Shown here piece after piece: positions 30,110 through 38,283 of a stretch of 49,196 nucleotides of DNA (positions are counted from its first letter, which is position 1; each line of letters starts with the position of its first letter). The position numbers and the translations under genes are program-made. Under the pieces are notes generated by a model. That model worked only from the letters and a program-made list of their open reading frames with translations, was not told where the DNA came from and made no database searches. This DNA comes from Mesorhizobium intechi. GTDB taxonomy: Bacteria > Pseudomonadota > Alphaproteobacteria > Rhizobiales > Rhizobiaceae. The stretch covers positions 1-49,196 of the forward strand of contig NZ_PNOT02000302.1 of NCBI RefSeq assembly GCF_002879535.1, written 5' to 3'.

Positions 30110-30785
30110 TCTTCTGCCAAATCTTGCGCGACAGGTTGGACGCCAGGTTCTCGATGTCATTGACGCCGTCGACGACGACATCGTCGTTGACCGACTGGGC
30201 GAACAGAGCGGCGATCTTGCCGGTGATCGACAGCATCTCGGAGCAATAGTCGAGGTAGCGCGCGAGATCGGCGGCATTGGTGATGCGGGCCGGGGAATGC
30301 GCGGTCGGCTTGAAATCGGCCGAGAGCGTCGCCGGATCCTTGGTCAGCTGGTGCATGTCGATGACGTGGATCAGCGAGCGCAGGCCGTGCAGCTGGCGAA
30401 ACACCCGCTTGCGCTTTATGCGCTCCTCGGTGCGGATCAGCGCCAGCAGGCCGAGCACGGCAAGGATGATCATGTTGATCGTGGCTTCGATGCCTTGCAC
30501 CGACTGCACCGCATCGTCGGCCTGGGAAATGTGAATGAGCGGCAGGATGGTGCCGACGAACAGGAAGATCAACGCGCCGGCGAGGACGGCGGCGATGATG
30601 AGCCCGCGCAGCCACCAGATCGGCGCTTCGAGCGCCTGGGCCGCCTTGGCCAGATCGCGTGACAGCGACACCAGTTCGGCGGCGACGCCGCGCAGGCCGG
30701 CCTGGGGAAACCGTTCTGCAACGCGCTCCTCAAGCCGTTCGGCGGTCTCGATGATCAGTTTCGGATCAAGCGTGCGGTAGCGCAT
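30012..30785 (-). CDS. hypothetical membrane protein in the dapD cluster
   Basis: This 257-aa protein begins MRYRTLDPKLIIETAERLEE, has two membrane helices (about residues 58-82 and 98-118), and then a soluble C-terminal half ending in a Pro/Ala-rich tail. I do not recognise a named family. The start at 30785 is chosen as the family-like N-terminus; the frame is open 31 codons further without support. It lies 13 bases downstream of the second DUF805 gene. The overlap with the convergent ketopantoate-reductase gene covers the Pro/Ala tail. Confidence 0.7.
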   Translation of the reverse strand: MRYRTLDPKLIIETAERLEERVAERFPQAGLRGVAAELVSLSRDLAKAAQALEAPIWWLRGLIIAAVLAGALIFLFVGTILPLIHISQADDAVQSVQGIEATINMIILAVLGLLALIRTEERIKRKRVFRQLHGLRSLIHVIDMHQLTKDPATLSADFKPTAHSPARITNAADLARYLDYCSEMLSITGKIAALFAQSVNDDVVVDGVNDIENLASNLSRKIWQKITLIERHPAARPAPAPGRASQAAPLPPRAPKR

Positions 30786-30798
30786 GTCCGATCGGCCC

Positions 30799-31203
30799 TC
30801 AGGGTTGTGCCGGCTCGTTGGTGCGCCGGCCATAGCGGTTGGGCCCAGGCTGCCCTGGAAACAGGCACAACACAACAAAGGCGACGATCGAGACGACCGG
30901 CACGAACAGGATCAGCGCGGCAATGCCCGGCTTGTCGAGGTCGTGCAGCCGCTTCACCGCCAGCGCGATGTTCGACCATAGCGAGGCAATGAAGGCGACG
31001 AAGAAGATGAACGACCACATATTGCCCTCGGCCGAGCCTTCCGGCACCAGCGTGAAGCGGTAGAGCGGGAAGGCCTGGATGATGGCGACCAGCAGGCCAC
31101 CAAGAAAATAGGCCGCGCGGCTGACGCGGCCCGATGTCTTGAAGAAAAGCCAGGTGAGATTTGAACTGTCAGGCAAGCGGGTCCGGTCCGTATTGATTGG
31201 CAC
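30799..31203 (-). CDS. DUF805 family membrane protein
   Basis: This is a small membrane protein of about 134 aa with three or four helices. It carries the DUF805 signature GRVSRAAYFLGGLL near the start and the VKRLHDLDKPGI motif near residue 83. Function is unknown for the family. The start is uncertain: GTG at 31203 overlaps the preceding DUF805 gene by 35 bases, while TTG at 31176 would overlap it by only 8. It is a divergent partner of the adjacent DUF805 protein and not a recent copy. Confidence 0.78.
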   Translation of the reverse strand: MPINTDRTRLPDSSNLTWLFFKTSGRVSRAAYFLGGLLVAIIQAFPLYRFTLVPEGSAEGNMWSFIFFVAFIASLWSNIALAVKRLHDLDKPGIAALILFVPVVSIVAFVVLCLFPGQPGPNRYGRRTNEPAQP

Positions 31204-31522
31204 CCCTGGCGCCTTCGAGAATGCCGCATTCCACCAGAAACCAGATCGCGCCGATAAAGGGCACCAGGATGATCAGGCTCCACCAGCCTGACTTGCCCCG
31301 ATCATGCCAGCGCTTGGCGTAAACGGCGAAGACCGAATAGAGCATGGCCAGCCCATAGAGCAAATAGATAAAGCCGTAGGGCATTTGGTTGAATGTCGTG
31401 CCCAGTATGTTGTCGAGGATCATCGCGATGACCGCGCCGACGAAAATGATGCCGACGCAGGCCCAGAACTTGGCGCGATTGATGCGGCCGTCGAAACTTG
31501 TGAGCAGATATTTCCAGTCCAT
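31169..31522 (-). CDS. DUF805 family membrane protein
   Basis: This is a 117-aa membrane protein with four helices. It has the DUF805 signature at the start (FDGRINRAKFWACVGI) and the YAKRWHDRGKSGWW motif at about residues 68-81. It is 72 bases downstream of dapD on the same strand and followed by a second DUF805 gene, so dapD-DUF805-DUF805-hypothetical probably form one transcript. Function is unknown. Confidence 0.82.
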   Translation of the reverse strand: MDWKYLLTSFDGRINRAKFWACVGIIFVGAVIAMILDNILGTTFNQMPYGFIYLLYGLAMLYSVFAVYAKRWHDRGKSGWWSLIILVPFIGAIWFLVECGILEGARGANQYGPDPLA

Positions 31523-31594
31523 GTCACCCCTCCATGTTGAATCAGCGCGACGGATTGTCGCGCCGGCGGAAGGTGCGCCCGCTTCGCGGAAAGA

Positions 31595-32449
31595 TCAATC
31601 GCGCAGCAATTCGTTGATCGACGTCTTCGACCGCGTCTTGGCGTCGACGCGCTTGACGATGACGGCGCAATAGAGGCTGGGCCCCGGCTCGTTGTTCGGG
31701 AGAGGCTTGCCCGGCAGCGAGCCGGCGACGACCACCGAATTGGGCGGCACCTCGCCGTAGAAGATCTCACCGGTGGCGCGGTCGACGATCTTGGTCGACT
31801 GGCCGATGAAGACGCCCATGCCGAGCACCGAGCCTTCGCGCACGATGCAGCCCTCGACAACTTCCGAACGCGCGCCGATGAAGCAATTGTCCTCGATGAT
31901 GGTGGGGCCGGCCTGCATCGGCTCCAGCACGCCGCCGATGCCGACGCCACCCGACAGATGCACGTTCTTGCCTATCTGGGCGCAGGAGCCAACGGAGGCC
32001 CAGGTGTCGACCATGGTGCCCGTGTCGACATAGGCGCCGACATTGACGAAGGATGGCATCAGCACGGCGCCCGGCGCGACATAGGCGGTACGGCGCACGA
32101 TCGACGACGGCACGGCGCGGAAGCCGGCCTTCTCGAAATCGACGGCGCTCCAGCCATCGAACTTGGACGGCACCTTGTCCCACCAGACGGCCTGGCCGGG
32201 GCCACCCTTGATGATCTCCATCGGGTTGAGGCGAAAGGAGAGCAGCACGGCCTTCTTCAGCCACTGGTTGACGTGCCACTTGCCGTCGGCCTGGCGCTCG
32301 GCGACGCGCGCCGCGCCGCGGTCGAGCAGATCGAGCGCGGCCTGGATGGCGTCGCGCGTCTCGCCGCGGGTCGCGGGCGAAATCGTATCGCGTTCGTCGA
32401 AGGCCTTCTCGATGGTCTTTTCGAGGCTCGCCAGATCGGGCTTCGACAT
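31595..32449 (-). CDS. dapD: 2,3,4,5-tetrahydropyridine-2,6-dicarboxylate N-succinyltransferase
   Basis: This 284-aa enzyme transfers succinyl from succinyl-CoA to tetrahydrodipicolinate in the succinylase branch of lysine/diaminopimelate synthesis. It has an alpha-helical N-terminal domain (1-95), a left-handed beta-helix of hexapeptide repeats (about 115-245, e.g. [20 protein letters not shown] and [19 protein letters not shown]), and a C-terminal tail. GGAG sits seven bases before the ATG. A 7-bp hairpin lies in the leader just upstream (32472-32492). Confidence 0.96.
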   Translation of the reverse strand: MSKPDLASLEKTIEKAFDERDTISPATRGETRDAIQAALDLLDRGAARVAERQADGKWHVNQWLKKAVLLSFRLNPMEIIKGGPGQAVWWDKVPSKFDGWSAVDFEKAGFRAVPSSIVRRTAYVAPGAVLMPSFVNVGAYVDTGTMVDTWASVGSCAQIGKNVHLSGGVGIGGVLEPMQAGPTIIEDNCFIGARSEVVEGCIVREGSVLGMGVFIGQSTKIVDRATGEIFYGEVPPNSVVVAGSLPGKPLPNNEPGPSLYCAVIVKRVDAKTRSKTSINELLRD

Positions 32450-32471
32450 GAATTCGCTCCATTACCAAGCT

Positions 32472-32492
32472 GTTAAGGGGCTGCGCCTTAAC
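32472..32492 (-). promoter_or_regulatory. hairpin in the dapD leader
   Basis: GTTAAGG (32472-32478) and CCTTAAC (32486-32492) are perfect inverted repeats with a 7-base loop. The structure ends 22 bases before the dapD start and close to its ribosome-binding site. It could be a regulator site or a leader stem-loop. GTTAAGG recurs at 32600-32606. No known lysine riboswitch fold is visible. Confidence 0.4.
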
Positions 32493-32540
32493 CTGTTTTG
32501 AAGTCGCGCGGACCCTGGGCTTGCTCCGCCTGCCTGGGTC

Positions 32541-32600
32541 TTTGCATGTAGCAGGTTCTTGTCGCAAAACCGCCGGACACGTTTGCGGAACCTGCTTATG
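32541..32600. repeat. rhizobial-type palindromic repeat in the dapD-LOG intergenic region
   Basis: AGCAGGTTC (32550-32558) pairs with GAACCTGCT (32588-32596), and inside that CGCAAA (32563-32568) pairs with TTTGCG (32582-32587). The core TTGTCGCAAAACCGC, preceded by GCATGT, resembles a palindromic element that I recall as frequent in Mesorhizobium intergenic regions. The element lies between divergent dapD and the LOG gene, so it sits in promoter territory and is not simply a terminator. Confidence 0.55.
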
Positions 32601-32674
32601 TTAAGGCTCAGTGAGGGTCAATCGCACCTGCGTCATGGGACGGCGCAGTCAAGGAAATTTGGACGGGTAATTTG

Positions 32675-33520
32675 ATGACACCTATGGAAAAGGCGGGATG
32701 GACGCCGCTGCCGCATTCGGACGAGGATCTGGAGCGGTCGAAAAGCGTGCCGGACACGCCGCAGACGCGGGCCGAGACCTACCGGCTTGCCTGGAACGAC
32801 CCCGACTTCATGACGCGGCGTGAATTGCGCGCGGTGCGGCTGCAGCTCGAACTGTTGAAGCCGGAAATGATCCTGGCCGAGCGCGGCATCCGTTCGACGG
32901 TGATCCTGTTTGGCGGCGCGCGCCTGCCGGAACCCGGCGGCGTGGCCTGGGCGGCCAAGAACGAGACGCAGAAAAAGAACCTCGAGGAAAACAGCAAATA
33001 TTACGAGGAGGCGCGCAAATTCGCCCGCCTGTGTTCGCAGCAGTCGGCCGCCTCATACTACCGCGAATATGTCGTGGTGACCGGCGGCGGGCCGGGCGTG
33101 ATGGAAGCGGGGAACCGCGGCGCAGACGATGTCGGCGCGCCGTCTATCGGGCTCAACATCGTGCTGCCGCATGAGCAGGCGCCGAACGTCTATGTGACGC
33201 CGGAGCTGTGCTTCAATTTCCACTACTTCGCCATCCGCAAGATGCATTTCGTCATGCGCGCCAAGGCGGTGGCGGTGTTTCCGGGCGGCTTCGGCACGAT
33301 GGACGAGTTCTTCGAGACGCTGACGCTGATCCAGACCGGACGCATGGAGCGCGTGCCGGTGATCCTGTTCGGCAAATCGTTCTGGAAACAGGCGATCAAC
33401 CTCGACTTCCTCGCCGAACAAGGCACGATCAGCCCCGGCGACCAGGACATCATCGATTTCGTCGATACCGCCGACGAAGCCTGGGGGATTGTCAGCCGGT
33501 TCTACAAATTAGGGGAGTAG
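32675..33520 (+). CDS. LOG family protein (TIGR00730-type nucleotide phosphoribohydrolase)
   Basis: This 281-aa protein has the two LOG/lysine-decarboxylase-like motifs, GGGPGVMEA at residues 137-145 and PGGFGTMDE at 203-211. Members release cytokinin or another base from nucleoside 5'-monophosphates; some bacterial members act in nucleotide recycling. The N-terminal 70 residues are longer than in small LOG proteins, as in the alphaproteobacterial long form. The start is ATG at 32675; TTG at 32672 and ATG at 32684 are alternatives. It is convergent with the HAD nucleotidase gene. Confidence 0.88.
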   Translation: MTPMEKAGWTPLPHSDEDLERSKSVPDTPQTRAETYRLAWNDPDFMTRRELRAVRLQLELLKPEMILAERGIRSTVILFGGARLPEPGGVAWAAKNETQKKNLEENSKYYEEARKFARLCSQQSAASYYREYVVVTGGGPGVMEAGNRGADDVGAPSIGLNIVLPHEQAPNVYVTPELCFNFHYFAIRKMHFVMRAKAVAVFPGGFGTMDEFFETLTLIQTGRMERVPVILFGKSFWKQAINLDFLAEQGTISPGDQDIIDFVDTADEAWGIVSRFYKLGE

Positions 33521-33581
33521 CGCGGTAGGCGAAATCGATCTGGAAGGCAGAGGCTGAGAGCGCCCTCGTCTTCCTGCTGCC

Positions 33582-34286
33582 CTACTGTCCTGCAACTATC
33601 GCCGTCAAAAATCCCGCCAGATCGTCGGTAACGAAATCGACATCGTCTTCCTGCGCGGGGTCGCGTTCCCAGATCTCGGCGAAGGTCGGCTCGAAATTGC
33701 GCGGCACGACGAGCACGGTGGTCATGCCCAGCGCCTTCGGCACCTCCAGGTTGCGGGCGAGGTCCTCGAACATCACGGCATTGTGGCCGGTGACGGCGTG
33801 CAGCTCGGCGAACTTCTCGTAGGTCTGACGCGCGGGCTTGGGATTGAGGCCGGCGGCGACGATATCGAAAATGTCGTCGAAATGGTCGAGGATGCCGAGC
33901 TGGCGGGCGGTGCGCTCGGCGTGCCGGCGGTCGCCATTGGTGAAGATGAACTTGCGGCCGGGGAGTTGGCGGATGGCGGTGCCCAGGACAAGGTCGGGCA
34001 CCAGCCATGAATAGTCGATGTCATGCACCTTCTCGAGGAAATCGTCGGGATCGATGCCATGGCGCGTCATCAGCCCATTCAGCGTCGTGCCATATTCGCG
34101 ATAAAGTTCCTTCTGCAGCTTGCGCGCCTCCTCGCGCGGCAGCGACAGCAACTCCCCGACATAGGCGGTCATCTTGACGTCGATCTGCGAGAACAGATTC
34201 GAATGATGCGGATAGAGCGTGTTGTCGAGGTCGAACACCCAGTCGGTGACATGGGCGAAGCGGGCGGGATCAGGCTGCGTGGTCAT
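33582..34286 (-). CDS. HAD-superfamily pyrimidine 5'-nucleotidase
   Basis: This 234-aa haloacid-dehalogenase-fold phosphatase has nucleophile Asp19 and Asp21 in WVFDLDNTLYPH, motif II FIFTNGDRRHAER, and motif IV VMFEDLARNLEVPKALGM. The N-terminus and length match the Sdt1/PUMT-type pyrimidine nucleotidase group found next to dap genes in Rhizobiales. The start is ATG at 34286 with AGAGG just upstream; the ATG 48 bases earlier is less likely. Confidence 0.87.
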   Translation of the reverse strand: MTTQPDPARFAHVTDWVFDLDNTLYPHHSNLFSQIDVKMTAYVGELLSLPREEARKLQKELYREYGTTLNGLMTRHGIDPDDFLEKVHDIDYSWLVPDLVLGTAIRQLPGRKFIFTNGDRRHAERTARQLGILDHFDDIFDIVAAGLNPKPARQTYEKFAELHAVTGHNAVMFEDLARNLEVPKALGMTTVLVVPRNFEPTFAEIWERDPAQEDDVDFVTDDLAGFLTAIVAGQ

Positions 34287-34448
34287 GCGCCTCTTATGGC
34301 ATGAAACGCGGATTCCGAAAGGGACTTTATCCACAACTTCCGCGCGCTTTTAGTGGCAGAAATGGCCGCATGATTCAAATTTTAAGCAACCGGGAAAGGT
34401 GGCCTTCAGGGCTTGCTGGCACAGAGACAGTCCTGTGGGGAGCCCGCG

Positions 34449-35210
34449 ATGAACAGCATCATTCTGAAATCCGCCGCTATCGCTTTCGCCTCCGTCGCCG
34501 CCTCGCTTCTTCTGACGCTGATCATCGTTCCAGCCTTGGGATTCCCGGTCAATCGGACGATCTGGCTGACCTCGACGCTCTGTCCGCTGGTGCTTGCATG
34601 GGTGGCCTGCGCCAGCACCTTCTGGCAGAGCGACAGGTTGAAGAACGCGCACCGCGAATTGGCCCGGGCGCACGCCCAGCTTGCAGCCGCGCACCGCCGC
34701 CTGTCGGAGAAGGCCAGCCGCGACGACATGACCGGCATGCTCAACCGGGAGAGTTTCTTTGCCGCGCTGGACGGTTCCCGGCGCAAGTCCGACCGCGGCG
34801 CGCTGCTGATCATCGACGCCGACCATTTCAAGAAGATCAATGACAGTTTCGGCCACCTGACCGGGGACGACGCGCTGCTGCTGATCGCCAGCGCCATCGA
34901 GCGCGGCGTGCGCAGCGGCGACGTGCTTGGCCGCATCGGCGGCGAGGAATTCGGCGCCTTTCTGGTCGGCGCCACCGAGCAGGAGGCCAAGCGTGTCGCC
35001 GAGCGCATTCGCCGCGAGGTCGAGCTGATCCGCTTCCGGCCCGTTGACGAACGGACCATTCCGCTGACCGTCAGCATCGGCGGCACAGTGTGCGGCGAGG
35101 ACGTCAACGTATCGGAACTGATGCGCGCCGCGGACCGGCGCCTCTACCAGGCCAAGCATGGCGGCCGCAACCTGACAATCCTCGATACGGACATTTCCGA
35201 GGCCGCGTGA
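34449..35210 (+). CDS. membrane-anchored diguanylate cyclase (GGDEF domain)
   Basis: This 253-aa protein has two membrane helices (about residues 8-30 and 38-58), a short coiled linker (60-88), and a GGDEF domain. The active-site motif is GGEEF at 164-168 and the product-inhibition I-site R155-S-G-D158 lies exactly five residues before it, so an active, feedback-inhibited c-di-GMP synthase is expected. The substrate loop is IIDADHFKKINDSFGH. GGGGAG six bases before the ATG at 34449 decides the start. There is no separate sensor domain. Confidence 0.92.
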   Translation: MNSIILKSAAIAFASVAASLLLTLIIVPALGFPVNRTIWLTSTLCPLVLAWVACASTFWQSDRLKNAHRELARAHAQLAAAHRRLSEKASRDDMTGMLNRESFFAALDGSRRKSDRGALLIIDADHFKKINDSFGHLTGDDALLLIASAIERGVRSGDVLGRIGGEEFGAFLVGATEQEAKRVAERIRREVELIRFRPVDERTIPLTVSIGGTVCGEDVNVSELMRAADRRLYQAKHGGRNLTILDTDISEAA

Positions 35211-35307
35211 GCCGGCCTGTCCGGCACCACCGCCTGTTAAGGAATTTCTAACCCTGTTTGCATTCGGTTGTACCGTTTGCCCGCCTTTTCACGCCTTGGG
35301 TCCGTGC

Positions 35308-35324
35308 TTGGCACGATACTGGCG
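35308..35324 (+). promoter_or_regulatory. candidate sigma-54 (RpoN) promoter
   Basis: TTGGCACGATACTGGCG matches the -24/-12 consensus YTGGCACGRNNNTTGCW at 15 of 17 positions, with GG (35310-35311) and GC (35322-35323) ten bases apart as required. It would start transcription about 24 bases before the small Tat-signal gene at 35359. No enhancer-binding-protein gene is in the window. The mismatch in TTGC (here TGGC) lowers certainty. Confidence 0.5.
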
Positions 35325-35358
35325 TCTGTGACGATGCGTGTGCCGTTTGGGGAATGTC

Positions 35359-35592
35359 ATGCGCGCATCGACGACCCAATCCGAGAGACCTGGCATGAGT
35401 TTCTTCAGAAAAATGTCGCGCCGTACGCTCGTGCAGGCGCTGATCGCCGTGCCTGCACTGTCCTTGTTCCGCAAGCGGCCTGAAGCCGACGCGGCCCGTA
35501 CCGGTCCTTCACGAGGCGATCCATCGCCAGGCGACCCGGATGAGATCGTCGAGATCAACGGCTGGATCCTGAAGCGGAGCGACCTGGCATGA
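35359..35592 (+). CDS. small twin-arginine-signal protein coupled to a GMC oxidoreductase
   Basis: This 77-aa protein has a twin-arginine-type N-terminus (MSRRTLVQALIAVPALSLF at about residues 19-37), then a charged, Pro/Gly-rich stretch and a short C-terminal element EIVEINGWILKRSDLA. GGGGAA six bases before the ATG at 35359 supports the start; an inner ATG at 35395 is possible. The stop overlaps the start of the GMC oxidoreductase gene (ATGA). The oxidoreductase has no signal of its own, so this may be a small subunit that carries it through the Tat system, as in other membrane-bound dehydrogenases (inference). Confidence 0.7.
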   Translation: MRASTTQSERPGMSFFRKMSRRTLVQALIAVPALSLFRKRPEADAARTGPSRGDPSPGDPDEIVEINGWILKRSDLA

Positions 35593-37028
35593 TCTTCGAC
35601 GGCCATGAGGCGTATCGCGCCGCCAACTTCAAACCCAAGGTCTGCATCCTCGGTTCCGGCCCGGCCGGCACCACCATCGCCCGCAAGCTTGGCGCTGCCG
35701 GCATCCCCGTCGTGGTGCTGGAGGCCGGGTCGCGCGAGTACAGCGACGAGTCGCAGGATTTCTACCGTGGCACCACGGCGGGCGATTTCTATTTCGACCT
35801 CGACATCACCCGGCTGCGGTACATGGGCGGCAGCTCCAATCATTGGGCCGGCTGGTGCCGTGTGCTCGACAAGCAGGATTTCGAGCCGAAGGCCTGGGCA
35901 CCCGACACAGGCTGGCCGATCCGCCGCGCCGACATCGAGCCCTATCTGCCCGAGGTGCACGATATCCTCGAACTTCCCGATTTCCGGCCTGATGTGCCGA
36001 TCTCGGACGACATTCGCTGGGTGCAGCTGATCAAGAGTCCGGCGGTGCGCTTCGGCGAGAAATTCGCCGACGAGCTCGACAAGAGCCGCAACATCGCCGT
36101 CGTGCTCAACACCTATGCCACCGAGCTTGCCGGCGACGGCAAACGGGTGACCGGCGCCAAACTATGGTCCAACGGCCAGGACGCCGGGCCGTTCAGCGCC
36201 GACTATTTCATCGTCTGCACCGGCGGGCTGGAGAATTCGCGACTGCTTCTGTGGTCGAACCAGCGTTCCAATGGCGGCGTCATCCCGAACGCCACGGCAC
36301 TTGGCCGCTACTGGATGGAACACCCGACCTTCGAGGGCGGCAATGCCATTCTCGCCGACTATGGCGAGTTCGAGGTCGATGCCGTCAACGAGGCCTTCTT
36401 CTCGCCTACGCTTGCGGCGATGGAGCGCCTGCGGATCATGAATTTCGGCATCAGGCTGATCGAGACGCCCTATGCCGGCGTCAAGCATGTGATTGCCGAC
36501 CTCGCCTGCACGGCGCCCGACATGGCCGAATGGGTCGCCTATCAGCTCAGCCAGAACCTGCGCTGCGCGGCCCAGCTCTACGTCGCCTGGGAACAGGCGC
36601 CGCTGGCCTCCAACCAGATCAAGCTGTCCAAGACCGATGTCGACCATGCCGGCGTACCGCGCATCGAGCTGCACTGGAAGAAATCCGAGCTCGAGCGCCG
36701 CACGCTCGTCGAGGGCCTGAAGCTGTTCGGCACGACGCTCATCGAGAAGGATCTCGGTCGTGTCCGTCTCATGGACTGGATTGCCAATGGCGAGGATTAT
36801 CCAACCGACGAGGAGACCGCCGGCCACCATCATATGGGCGGCACGCGCATGGGCACCGACATCACCAGAAGTGTGGTGGACGCCAACTGCAAGGTGCACG
36901 GCATGGACAATCTCTATGTCGGCGGCTCCTCGGTGTTCTGCACATCCGGTCAGGCCAACCCGACGACGACGATCACCGCGCTGGCCTGCCGGCTGGGAGA
37001 TCATCTGAGCAAGGTGGTCGCTGTCTGA
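35589..37028 (+). CDS. GMC family oxidoreductase
   Basis: This 479-aa FAD enzyme has the dinucleotide motif GSGPAG at residues 22-27, FAD-contact region RLRYMGGSSNHWAGWC, and the C-terminal catalytic segment GHHHMGGTRMGT with SGQANPTTTITALA at the end. GMC members of this type oxidise sugars or alcohols, often feeding electrons to a membrane acceptor. It has no signal peptide of its own and is coupled to the upstream small Tat-signal gene by ATGA. The substrate is unknown. It is convergent with the FAD monooxygenase gene (41-bp gap). Confidence 0.9.
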   Translation: MIFDGHEAYRAANFKPKVCILGSGPAGTTIARKLGAAGIPVVVLEAGSREYSDESQDFYRGTTAGDFYFDLDITRLRYMGGSSNHWAGWCRVLDKQDFEPKAWAPDTGWPIRRADIEPYLPEVHDILELPDFRPDVPISDDIRWVQLIKSPAVRFGEKFADELDKSRNIAVVLNTYATELAGDGKRVTGAKLWSNGQDAGPFSADYFIVCTGGLENSRLLLWSNQRSNGGVIPNATALGRYWMEHPTFEGGNAILADYGEFEVDAVNEAFFSPTLAAMERLRIMNFGIRLIETPYAGVKHVIADLACTAPDMAEWVAYQLSQNLRCAAQLYVAWEQAPLASNQIKLSKTDVDHAGVPRIELHWKKSELERRTLVEGLKLFGTTLIEKDLGRVRLMDWIANGEDYPTDEETAGHHHMGGTRMGTDITRSVVDANCKVHGMDNLYVGGSSVFCTSGQANPTTTITALACRLGDHLSKVVAV

Positions 37029-37069
37029 GCGGCTGGGGTCTCGCGCCCGCGACCGGCGTGGAAATCCGG

Positions 37070-38281
37070 TCAGGTCGACGGTTTTTCAAGCGGCGTCAGG
37101 TCGGCACGATAGCGCGTCATGGCACGGTTCGTGCGTGCGCCCAAGCGGACGAAGAACGGCAGCATGAGGTCACGCAGGAACAGAGCGACGGGGCCTTTCG
37201 CCTGTTTTTGCGAGCCGATCCGCCGGCTGACCTTGACGATGTGCTCGACGCGGTCCTGGCGCAGCGCCTGAAAAGCGGCGAAGGCCTGCCCCGGCAATGG
37301 TGTCGCATCCAGGCACGCGGCCAACACGACGGCGTCCTCGATCGCCATCGATGCGCCCTGCCCCGAATGCGGCGCGACGGCATGCGCGGCATCGCCCAGC
37401 AGAACCACCCGGGCGGCGTGCCATTTTGGCAGATGCAGCATGTCGAACACGGGGTAGGCGCGCGGGATCTGCGTGACGGTCTCGACGATCTGGCGGATCG
37501 TCCGGGGACCGCCGGCATGCAGCTGGCGAACAGTTGCCGCAAGACGCAGGGGATTGGGTCGCGCCAGGGCGGCATCCTCGTCCAGCGGGAAGGACGAGAA
37601 CCACAACACCGGTCCGTCATCCTGCTTCATGTAGCCGAAGAAGGCTTTCTTGCCGAACACCATATGCATCAGGCCGTCGGTCGGCTCGACAAAGGGCACT
37701 TCCGCCACGCCGCCGACCCCGGTCAGTCCGGTATAGACAGGATCCGGGGAGGCCGGCAAACAGACACGGCGGACGCGCGACCACACGCCATCGCAACCGG
37801 CCAGCCACACGGCATCGACTGTAACGCCATTGCCGAAGGCAAGGCGCGCACAATCAGGCTGGTCTTCGACCTCGGCCAGCGCATGGCCAAAACGGATGTC
37901 GGCGCCAAGCGCCAGTGCCTCATCCAGCAGCGCGCCGAGCAGGTCCGAGCGGCGCAGCGTGACGCTTTCGGCGCCCGCTTGGCGCATCGATTGCTGCTCG
38001 TCGAGATGGATGAGCCGGCGTCCGGCGGCGTTCATGATCTCGAAGCCAAGCGTCGGCACGCCCAGCGCGCTTACGCGCTCTGCAAGCCCAAGCGCGCGCA
38101 AGGCGTTGATGCCGTTGGGCGCCAGAGTGAGGAAGGCGCCTTCGTTCAGAGCTTCGCGCGAACGCGCCTCGAACAGGCAGACGGCAAGCCCTTGCCGACG
38201 AAGCATGACGGCAAGGGCCAGCCCGGCAACGCCGGCGCCAATGATGGCGACCGGCAATGCCGAGGGGGAGGTGACGGTCAT
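37070..38281 (-). CDS. FAD-dependent aromatic-ring monooxygenase (salicylate hydroxylase-like)
   Basis: This 403-aa flavoprotein has N-terminal FAD motif GAGVAG at residues 15-20, the mid motif AGCDGVWSRVR, and the second FAD motif VLLGDAAHAVAPHSGQGASM, which defines class A flavin monooxygenases such as salicylate or 3-hydroxybenzoate hydroxylases. The start is ATG at 38281, directly after the stop of a 55-aa membrane-protein gene (TGACG ATG). It is divergent from a MarR regulator with a perfect palindrome between them, so it is probably an inducible aromatic-compound enzyme. The substrate is unknown. Confidence 0.9.
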   Translation of the reverse strand: MTVTSPSALPVAIIGAGVAGLALAVMLRRQGLAVCLFEARSREALNEGAFLTLAPNGINALRALGLAERVSALGVPTLGFEIMNAAGRRLIHLDEQQSMRQAGAESVTLRRSDLLGALLDEALALGADIRFGHALAEVEDQPDCARLAFGNGVTVDAVWLAGCDGVWSRVRRVCLPASPDPVYTGLTGVGGVAEVPFVEPTDGLMHMVFGKKAFFGYMKQDDGPVLWFSSFPLDEDAALARPNPLRLAATVRQLHAGGPRTIRQIVETVTQIPRAYPVFDMLHLPKWHAARVVLLGDAAHAVAPHSGQGASMAIEDAVVLAACLDATPLPGQAFAAFQALRQDRVEHIVKVSRRIGSQKQAKGPVALFLRDLMLPFFVRLGARTNRAMTRYRADLTPLEKPST

Positions 38282-38283
38282 CG

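Noticed and set aside
34327..34335. TTATCCACA, a perfect DnaA-box sequence
   Set aside because: Only one box, no cluster, no AT-rich unwinding region and no dnaA/parAB nearby, so an origin is not supported; one chance match in about 100 kb of double strand is unsurprising.
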